A DNA stretch of 17,030 nucleotides from Nostoc sp. CHAB 5715 (GTDB taxonomy: Bacteria; Cyanobacteriota; Cyanobacteriia; Cyanobacteriales; Nostocaceae), in NCBI RefSeq assembly GCF_020829685.1, contig NZ_JAIVFR010000021.1:1-17030 (forward strand). Direction: 5' to 3'. This document shows, piece after piece, positions 12,061 to 17,030 of the stretch (positions within the stretch are counted from its first letter, which is position 1; each line of letters begins with the position of its first letter). The position numbers and the translations under genes were made by a program. The notes under the pieces are model-generated. The model did no database searches, had not been told where the DNA came from, and saw nothing but the letters and a program-made list of their open reading frames with translations.

Positions 12061-13671
12061 CTATTTACCAGAGGGAAGCTTTAGTTCGATATTTAATTTC
12101 TCCCCTATTTCCATAACATTGTTTGTAAAATCTGTCATACCTGCGATCGGGGCAGCGACTACAGTAGCAGCAGTTAGTAAAGCTACTAGACGCTTTTTGA
12201 GTTTGGGTAAATTGCGTTCTTTTTCTGGCTTTTGAATTTCTACTTCTACATCATCAATATCAATGATGATGTCGTCGCGGATTTCTGGCGGGAATTGGGC
12301 GGTAGTTTGGCGCATGGTGCTGATGATTTGCATTAGTTCTGCTATGCTTGCGCCGCTTGTTTGATTAAGGTTGCTTACTGTGGCTTGGGCTTGGTTTTGT
12401 TCTTCGGGAATTTTATTTTCGTGGCAGATGCCGATATAGCGCTCGTAGCTGATGAAGTCTTCAGTCATGGATTCGAGTTGTTGTTTAACCTCAAACCATG
12501 TCAGGGGTAGAAGGTCGTAGACTTCTTTGAGGTTGCCGACTTGCTGTAAAATGGCGGTGCGAAGTTCATTAATGCCGATATTGTCTTGGCAGGAGGTTTC
12601 GATAATCGCTTGGATGTTAGGATATTTTTCGCGTAATGCCTTGCGGTTGATGTCGAGGGGTTGTTCGTCTTTTTTGTTGCCAACGATAATCACGGGGGAC
12701 TGTCCGCCGAAGCTTTCGATTAGTTTCAGCCAATATTCGATGCGGTTTTCTTCTTCGCTGGTGCGACAATTACAGACTAGGAGATAGAGGCTGCGCTTAG
12801 TCAGAAAAAACTGATGGGTGGCATGATAAATTTCCTGTCCGCCAAAGTCCCAAACATTGAGGCGGATGTCTTTGCTATTGACCTGTACGTTCCAAGTTTC
12901 CACATTGAGTCCGTCGGTTTGGGATTGATTTTTATCATATTTATTGCGGATTAGTCGCTCGATGAGGGATGTTTTGCCGACGCTGCCTTGTCCGATGAGC
13001 AAGAGTTTGGCTTCGTTGAGTGGACTCACTTCACCGCTACGGAGTAATCGCAAGTAATTGAAAATGTTTTCAACTGAACCAACACCATCAGAAGATCCTA
13101 AAATCTCTGGTGAAATAGGAAGCGGATTTCCCCGTAAATCTAGTTTTTTCAATTTCGGCAAACTTTCGATCGCCTCTGGAATCTGGGTTATTTGGTTGTT
13201 ACGGAGGTGAAGCTGCGTCAGATTGGTTAAATTAGCGATCGCCTCTGGAATCTGGGTTATTTGGTTGTCACTGAGGTCAAGCTGCGTCAGATTAGTTAAA
13301 TTAGCGATCGCATCAGGTATTTCAGTTAGCTCTACTCGAATTAAGATAAGTTCCTCTAAATGTAGTATTTGCGTTACCACATCGGGAATGCTCTCTAAAG
13401 GATTGCCACTAATATCCAACTTACGCAAATTAGGCAAACTCAATAGTTCGAGTGGAAGCGTTTTTAAATTGTTGCCCGAAACCTTTTCGAGATAGCGGTT
13501 TCCTACTTCTTCATAACCTTCAACCTTCTTTCCCAAAATCAAAGACTCAAGCTGCTTCAGCTTACCAATTTCTACAGGTAACTCAGTCAACTCCTGCCCC
13601 GACAAGTCTAACTCTTGCCAACCCTCAGCCACCGCGCGATCTATCAGTACCAATAACTCATCCTGCATCAT
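12061..13671 (-). CDS. LRR-Roc GTPase lacking most of the COR domain
   Basis: A 536-residue protein. Leucine-rich repeats occupy residues ~15-185 (for example LTNLTQLDLSDNQITQIPEA). A Roc GTPase domain follows with P-loop GQGSVGKTSL from 227, WDFGGQE at 274-280 (G3), NKKDE at 332-336 (G4) and ETSC at 358-361. The beginning of a COR dimerisation domain is seen (WFEVKQQLESMTEDFISYER, to ~425), but then about 200 residues of COR are missing. The C-terminus is a different module: an Asn/Gln/Ser linker, IAELMQIISTMRQTTAQFPP, the acidic IRDDIIIDIDDVEVEIQKPE, a basic stretch, then a hydrophobic helix (~494-512, LVALLTAATVVAAPIAG). From memory this module ends several cyanobacterial signalling proteins with pentapeptide or TIR domains. 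Roco proteins are GTP-dependent dimerising switches; partners are unknown here. The start is one of two adjacent ATGs. Confidence 0.85.
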   Translation of the reverse strand: MMQDELLVLIDRAVAEGWQELDLSGQELTELPVEIGKLKQLESLILGKKVEGYEEVGNRYLEKVSGNNLKTLPLELLSLPNLRKLDISGNPLESIPDVVTQILHLEELILIRVELTEIPDAIANLTNLTQLDLSDNQITQIPEAIANLTNLTQLHLRNNQITQIPEAIESLPKLKKLDLRGNPLPISPEILGSSDGVGSVENIFNYLRLLRSGEVSPLNEAKLLLIGQGSVGKTSLIERLIRNKYDKNQSQTDGLNVETWNVQVNSKDIRLNVWDFGGQEIYHATHQFFLTKRSLYLLVCNCRTSEEENRIEYWLKLIESFGGQSPVIIVGNKKDEQPLDINRKALREKYPNIQAIIETSCQDNIGINELRTAILQQVGNLKEVYDLLPLTWFEVKQQLESMTEDFISYERYIGICHENKIPEEQNQAQATVSNLNQTSGASIAELMQIISTMRQTTAQFPPEIRDDIIIDIDDVEVEIQKPEKERNLPKLKKRLVALLTAATVVAAPIAGMTDFTNNVMEIGEKLNIELKLPSGK

Positions 13672-14025
13672 AATTCCAAGGATAAGGTAAAAGGAAAGAA
13701 GATTGATAATAAGATGATCTTAACTGATTAAAGAAAAATGCTAGACCATCACTTTTTGGCGATGGCGCTGACTTGTCAGTTCGCTGTTTGGGATGTTGCG
13801 GATTTAAGCGATGCCTGCGGCGGGCTACGCCAACGTGCCTTGAGATGTGGCGAGCGCATATATCTAAATCTGGTTTCTAGCTATCTCTGTTATTATACCT
13901 GCGATCAATTTTTGGCATTGTTTACAAAATCGAGCGATGTGGTAAATCGCACCTCATGCTACTGAATGATTCAACATAAGTAGGACTTACTAACAACTTG
14001 CACCATTCTCAATTAGCACCCTCGC
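13672..14025. other. Non-coding stretch upstream of the LRR-Roc gene
   Basis: No supported gene. A 75-codon plus-strand frame at 13738-13965 is formed partly from the dispersed repeat at 13808-13835 and shows no protein-like pattern. The part next to 13671 presumably contains the promoter of the minus-strand LRR-Roc gene; no clear boxes are visible. Confidence 0.4.
13808..13835. repeat. Short dispersed repeat, inverted relative to 3306-3362
   Basis: GCGATGCCTGCGGCGGGC followed by TACGCCAACG. It matches the reverse complement of the outer halves of the repeat at 3306-3362 without the extra bases present there. Confidence 0.6.
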
Positions 14026-14142
14026 CCGCCCAGAATTTAAATTCTGGGCTAATAGCGAAAGTCTACTTAAGTAGACTAAAACCGTTTACCAGTCGTCTTT
14101 AGACGACTTGAGCTATTAGCCTTAGACTTGAGTCTAAGGCGG
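14026..14142. repeat. Symmetric cluster of four palindromes
   Basis: Four hairpins in 117 bases: a 22-bp perfect palindrome at 14028-14049 (centre AATTTAAATT); AGTCTACTTAAGTAGACT at 14060-14077; AGTCGTCT-TT-AGACGACT at 14091-14108; and GCCTTAGACT-TG-AGTCTAAGGC at 14119-14140. In addition GGCTAATAGC (14047-14056) pairs perfectly with GCTATTAGCC (14112-14121) across the two central hairpins, and CCGCC (14026-14030) with GGCGG (14138-14142) across everything. The whole can fold as a cruciform-like, multi-branched structure. It encodes nothing and resembles dispersed repeats of Nostocales. Confidence 0.8.
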
Positions 14143-14208
14143 TTGTTGGGACTGATACAAGTTATCAGTTGGTTCAGAATACAAGTCCGTAGCGATCGCA
14201 TGACCTAC

Positions 14209-14439
14209 TTACTCATCACTCAAAGTTTCAATTAATAAATCTACTTGCTGCTGTCGCTGCTGCAAAAAACTTTCGCATTGACGCAAATACTCAACAGCCT
14301 TGGCAAATTGGTCAAAGACCTCTTCCAATTCCAACTCACCCGCCTCGATGCCAGCGATGATTCCTTCTATTTCAATAACTTTTGCCTCATAATTCCAATC
14401 TGTTGAATCAGAACTAGAAGCGCTCTTACGTTTAACCAT
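14209..14439 (-). CDS. xseB: Exodeoxyribonuclease VII small subunit
   Basis: A 76-residue protein with a basic N-terminus ([11 protein letters not shown]), then [40 protein letters not shown] and [11 protein letters not shown]. The helical LELEExxxxFxxgxxLxxxC pattern and length match XseB. Exonuclease VII degrades single-stranded DNA from both ends to short oligonucleotides and takes part in mismatch repair and recombination; the small subunit forms long helices that bind the large subunit. It lies 44 bases downstream of xseA on the same strand, a normal two-gene operon. The identification is firm because of its length, sequence pattern and neighbour. Confidence 0.92.
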   Translation of the reverse strand: MVKRKSASSSDSTDWNYEAKVIEIEGIIAGIEAGELELEEVFDQFAKAVEYLRQCESFLQQRQQQVDLLIETLSDE

Positions 14440-14483
14440 TTAAATGTTGAGAGTAATCTGTTGTAAGTCGCTATATATCTAAA

Positions 14484-15719
14484 CTAATTTTTTACTTCCG
14501 TAACTTTCACTATAACCTCACCCTGTCCCAACTGAATCAATAACTCTTGCCCTACAGTTAACTCAGCCGCAGCACGAGCGATCGCCCCATCTTCTTGTCT
14601 AACCACCGCATAACCACGCTGTAACACCGCTTTCGGGTCAAGACTAGCTAACTTTTGCCGCAACAACTCTAAATGCTGCGTTGCTTGCTGCGATCGCCCC
14701 GTTGTAATTTGCACCAAATGCTGACGCTTCCAAGCTAACTTTTCTACCTCCAGCTGCACTTGTCGATCTAACCGCAAACGTCGTAAACCGTTTCGCAATA
14801 CTTGCAGTTTCTTAAGAGAATTTTCTCCAAAGTCATGCACTGCTTCATGTAAAGCCACAACTCGCCCCCGATGCTCAGTATACAACTCTGAAAGTGCTGG
14901 CACAACCATTTCCGCCGCCGCAGTGGGTGTATGCACACAAGCATCTGCAACTAAATCTGCTAAAGATTCATCTCGTTGATGACCGATACCAGTAATTACA
15001 GGAATAGAACAAGTAGCAAGCGATCGCACCACTCGTTCATCATTAAAGCAAGCCAATTCCTCAACCGCACCACCACCCCGCGATAAAATTAGCACTTCGG
15101 CGCGTCCATCTTTTTCCACCCGCTCAATTGCTTTGACGATAGATTCAGGTGCTTGCTCACCTTGTACTGTAGCGGGAGAAAATAAAACCTGTAAACCTGG
15201 ATACCTTTGTCTGAGAGTTTTTTGAATATCACCCCAAGCAGCAGCCGTTGGTGAAGTGACGACAGCGATCGTTTGGGGGTGAGTTGGGAGCGATCGCTTT
15301 CTTTGAGCATCGAACAACCCCTCAGCCAGCAAGCGATTTTTGAGTTGTTGATAGCGCAACGCCTGTAAACCAACACCAGCGGGTAAAGTCTGCCAAACTG
15401 ATAACTGATACTCTCCCCGTTGCGGATACAGGCGAATACTGCCCAAAATGATTATCTGCTCACCGGGAACGGGTATCTGGGCGAGTTTTGGCAATTGGCT
15501 ATTCCATACTACACACTTAATTCCGGCGGTGCGATCGGTATCTTGCAGCGTAAAAAATAACCCACTGCGATGGTGGTTAGCGCTGGAAACTTCGCCAGTT
15601 ACCCAAACTTGCCGCAATTGTTCATCTTGCTCTAACAGCAAGCGGATATAGTCAGTTAATCCAGATACTGAAAGCGCCGTATGCAGAATAAGAGAGTCGG
15701 GAAGGTCGAAAGTCATCAA
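14484..15719 (-). CDS. xseA: Exodeoxyribonuclease VII large subunit
   Basis: A 411-residue catalytic subunit of exonuclease VII. The N-terminal OB-fold region carries VWVTGEVSSANHHRSGLFFT and IKCVVWNSQL. The catalytic domain shows TSPTAAAWGDIQKTLRQRYP, VLILSRGGGAVEELACFNDE, VITGIGHQRDESLADLVADA and HTPTAAAE, all strongly conserved in XseA. The coiled-coil region follows (~280-370), and the C-terminus GYAVVRQEDG is also typical. Together with xseB it forms the cytosolic enzyme that digests single-stranded DNA. The start at ATG 15719 gives the expected distance to the OB fold; the following ATG (15716) is equally possible. No damage is seen, which makes this operon the most clearly housekeeping part of the window. 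Confidence 0.95.
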   Translation of the reverse strand: MMTFDLPDSLILHTALSVSGLTDYIRLLLEQDEQLRQVWVTGEVSSANHHRSGLFFTLQDTDRTAGIKCVVWNSQLPKLAQIPVPGEQIIILGSIRLYPQRGEYQLSVWQTLPAGVGLQALRYQQLKNRLLAEGLFDAQRKRSLPTHPQTIAVVTSPTAAAWGDIQKTLRQRYPGLQVLFSPATVQGEQAPESIVKAIERVEKDGRAEVLILSRGGGAVEELACFNDERVVRSLATCSIPVITGIGHQRDESLADLVADACVHTPTAAAEMVVPALSELYTEHRGRVVALHEAVHDFGENSLKKLQVLRNGLRRLRLDRQVQLEVEKLAWKRQHLVQITTGRSQQATQHLELLRQKLASLDPKAVLQRGYAVVRQEDGAIARAAAELTVGQELLIQLGQGEVIVKVTEVKN

Positions 15720-15975
15720 AGATGCGCGGGAGCAAAAACCTAATCAAATCTTAGCAAATAACGTTAATTAATAGTTATTGTATTGAAGTATTAAATTATA
15801 AATACCCCAAAATTCCATTAAACATAATAAATTAATCAGTAAATAATACCAGGAATTTTTTAAATTTATATAGATAAAAATTTATTCACATATTTATCCC
15901 TTAAAAGCAAACAAGTCTGCATTTTTAAAAAATATTTGTGCTTCCCTGCACCGCCATTAATGCTGAGTTACACTA

Positions 15976-15987
15976 GGTTAATTAACC
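15976..15987. promoter_or_regulatory. Candidate VapB operator palindrome
   Basis: GGTTAATTAACC is a perfect 12-bp palindrome, 31 bases before the vapB ATG, in otherwise AT-rich gene-free DNA (15720-16018). VapBC complexes usually repress their own operon by binding such palindromes. The only other item seen in this gap is GGGAG at 16002-16006, a possible vapB ribosome binding site with long spacing (12 bases). Confidence 0.45.
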
Positions 15988-16018
15988 CTAATGATTTATA
16001 TGGGAGTTTAAAACCATC

Positions 16019-16252
16019 ATGGAAAAGATAGAACTTGAACTAGATAGACTCACCTTTGAGCGAGCAAAAACTTTGGCAATAGTCAATCAATCAACTTTAC
16101 CAGAATTGATTACTCATGTAATTGAACGGTTAGCAGAAATTCAGGAAAAAAAAGATCCCTTAATGGGATTATATGCGGATGTCCCAGAAATTGTTGATGA
16201 AATTGTTGCTGAGGCGATGGAAAAAAGAGGATATACTGGATCGAATGAATAA
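16019..16252 (+). CDS. VapB-type antitoxin
   Basis: A 77-residue protein starting MEKIELELDRLTFERAKTLA. The N-terminal strand (IELELDRLT) followed by helices (TLPELITHVIERLAEIQ) suggests a DNA-binding dimerisation domain like ribbon-helix-helix antitoxins. The acidic C-terminal part (GLYADVPEIVDEIVAEAMEKR) would bind the toxin. The next gene, a PIN-domain toxin, starts inside its last codons (ATGAATAA, 8-base overlap), so the two are translationally coupled. The palindrome at 15976-15987 is a likely self-regulation site. The exact antitoxin class is uncertain; its role is set by the position next to VapC. Confidence 0.8.
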   Translation: MEKIELELDRLTFERAKTLAIVNQSTLPELITHVIERLAEIQEKKDPLMGLYADVPEIVDEIVAEAMEKRGYTGSNE

Positions 16253-16673
16253 AGTAAAAAAATCCTTACTTGATACGGATATTCTTTCAGAAATTATTAA
16301 ACGAGCAAATTCTCGTATTATTGCTAAAGCTAATACCTACTTAAACCAGTTTGAAAAATATACAATTTCTGTAATTACAGTTATGGAAATTGTAGAAGGT
16401 TGGCAAAAACGTAAGCAAGAACAACGCCTTCAGCAATTTTTAACCATCGTCAGTTCACAGGAGATATTATCCTTTGATTTGACAGAAGCAGTATTAGCAG
16501 GTAAAATCTACGCTGATTTAGAGATAGCAGGAAAAAGAATTGGTTATCCTGATTGTATGATTGCTGCTATTGCTATCCGTCATAATCTAACTTTAGTTAC
16601 TGGTAATTTATCTCATTATCAAAGGATTCAGGATTTAGATTATTCACTAAGATTAGATAACTGGCGTTTATAG
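16245..16673 (+). CDS. vapC: VapC-type PIN-domain ribonuclease toxin
   Basis: A 142-residue PIN-domain protein. Acidic residues of the active site are recognisable: D10/D12 in LLDTDILSE, E48 in VMEIVEGW, D103 in YPDCMIAAIA, and the TGNLSHYQRI strand end with N121, where many PIN domains have D or N. VapC toxins cut RNA (often initiator tRNA or rRNA) when freed from VapB. I chose ATG 16245 over the longer frame from 16173: it gives the standard MxxxxxLLDTD start and overlaps the antitoxin stop by 8 bases. The gene appears intact. Downstream, on the opposite strand, is an antitoxin remnant of a different type. Confidence 0.88.
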   Translation: MNKVKKSLLDTDILSEIIKRANSRIIAKANTYLNQFEKYTISVITVMEIVEGWQKRKQEQRLQQFLTIVSSQEILSFDLTEAVLAGKIYADLEIAGKRIGYPDCMIAAIAIRHNLTLVTGNLSHYQRIQDLDYSLRLDNWRL

Positions 16674-16705
16674 TAACAATGGTGATGGATCAAGTGCCAT
16701 CAAGT

Positions 16706-16905
16706 TTAGCCATTAGCTAAATGCTTTAATGCAGATGTAAAAGCCTCTGTACCAATCATTTTAGATTGACTCAGAGCAACTTCAGCAGCTTGACCGAAAA
16801 CCATATCCTCTAATTCTTCCAGCCGATTAATTAATTTTTGGTAGCTCTCTGCTGAGATAATCACATGGCTAGGCCGTGATTGCTTGGTTAGTAGAACTGG
16901 CTCAA
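16706..16905 (-). pseudogene. Phd/YefM-type antitoxin remnant cut by a MITE
   Basis: Minus-strand coding sequence ending at TAA (16706-16708): EPVLLTKQSRPSHVIISAES, then YQKLINRLEELEDMVFGQAA. The pattern 'PVLLTKxxRPxxVIISxExY' is that of Phd/YefM antitoxins from about residue 25 on. The N-terminal DNA-binding part is missing: directly before EPVLL the MITE-like element begins, its frame gives no ATG, GTG or TTG and reaches a stop at 17009-17011. An ATG overlapping the antitoxin stop (ATGGCTAA) opens the place where a toxin gene would start (MAKLDGT), but it ends after seven codons, so the toxin is also gone. Confidence 0.7.
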
Positions 16906-17030
16906 TATAGGAATCGTATTTGATTTTTGAAATTTCTACGTAGGCGGGGAGTGGGGAGTAGGGAGTAGGGAATAAGGAATTAGGCTTTTCGAGTTGTACC
17001 GAGCTTTTTCAGAAATCAAATATTAGTCCT
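16906..17030. mobile_element. MITE-like element, copy 2, inverted
   Basis: It matches the reverse complement of the element at 8644-8772 almost throughout: TATAGGAATCGTATTTGATT at the left, CTACGTAGGCGGGGAG in the middle, TTTTCGAGTTGTAC and TTTCAGAAATCAAAT to the right. The window ends at AGTCCT, about three bases before the expected end of the terminal repeat. It has inserted into the antitoxin gene at 16706-16905. Confidence 0.7.

Noticed and set aside
11753..12235. Plus-strand 160-codon frame (VISANPF repeats) as a surface or beta-repeat protein
   Set aside because: It is open because the 21-bp unit keeps frame, and its second half runs antisense through the C-terminus of the LRR-Roc gene.
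13738..13965. Plus-strand 75-codon frame between the LRR-Roc gene and xseB
   Set aside because: It is built partly from a dispersed repeat, has no ribosome binding site and shows no family pattern.
16173..16244. Extended VapC start at 16173
   Set aside because: It would overlap the antitoxin gene by 80 bases and add a non-family N-terminus; ATG 16245 gives the standard PIN start.

Overview
This window looks like accessory chromosome from a filamentous, Nostoc-like cyanobacterium. More than 20 copies of the HIP1 octamer GCGATCGC are scattered through it. Base use is AT-rich, and the gene set (Uma2 nucleases, LRR-Roc GTPase, Fic and CHAT remnants, many small toxin-antitoxin genes) and the dispersed palindromic repeats are typical of that group. 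Identifications rest on motif recognition only; no database search was run.

Layout. (1) 1-2523: the 3' end of an aldo/keto reductase with two iron-sulfur cysteine clusters, then an ABC exporter whose natural start is one base out of frame at a run of nine A's. (2) 2688-5026: a Uma2 endonuclease, a tightly coupled pair (PD-(D/E)XK nuclease plus TOPRIM-like protein, ATGA overlap), then on the minus strand a 52-residue ORF followed by a decayed coding remnant. (3) 5335-8598: a long U32 peptidase-family protein carrying two in-frame repeat insertions, convergent with a second Uma2 gene (the stop codons overlap in TCATAA). (4) 8644-10327: a MITE-like element, an antitoxin/ParE-type toxin pair whose toxin tail is replaced by a dispersed palindrome, a frameshifted fic gene cut off and joined to the last ~45 codons of a CHAT-like gene. 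(5) 10367-11767: an IS4-type insertion sequence whose transposase is broken by a 26-bp palindromic insert next to the catalytic glutamate, abutting an N-terminal recQ-like fragment. (6) 11778-13671: a 21-bp tandem repeat array and an LRR-Roc GTPase that lacks almost all of its COR domain. (7) 13672-15719: repeats including a symmetric four-hairpin palindrome cluster, then xseB and xseA. (8) 15976-17030: a VapBC module with a palindromic operator candidate, then an orphan Phd-type antitoxin remnant cut by a second, inverted copy of the MITE.

How it fits together. The housekeeping genes here are xseAB (exonuclease VII) and the U32 protein. Around them sits a decaying accessory region: at least six damaged genes, one broken IS, two MITE copies and several short palindromic repeats that have landed inside coding sequence. 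The best candidate for an undescribed functional system is the PD-(D/E)XK/TOPRIM pair at 3477-4567. The second is the COR-less LRR-Roc protein with its conserved-looking C-terminal module.
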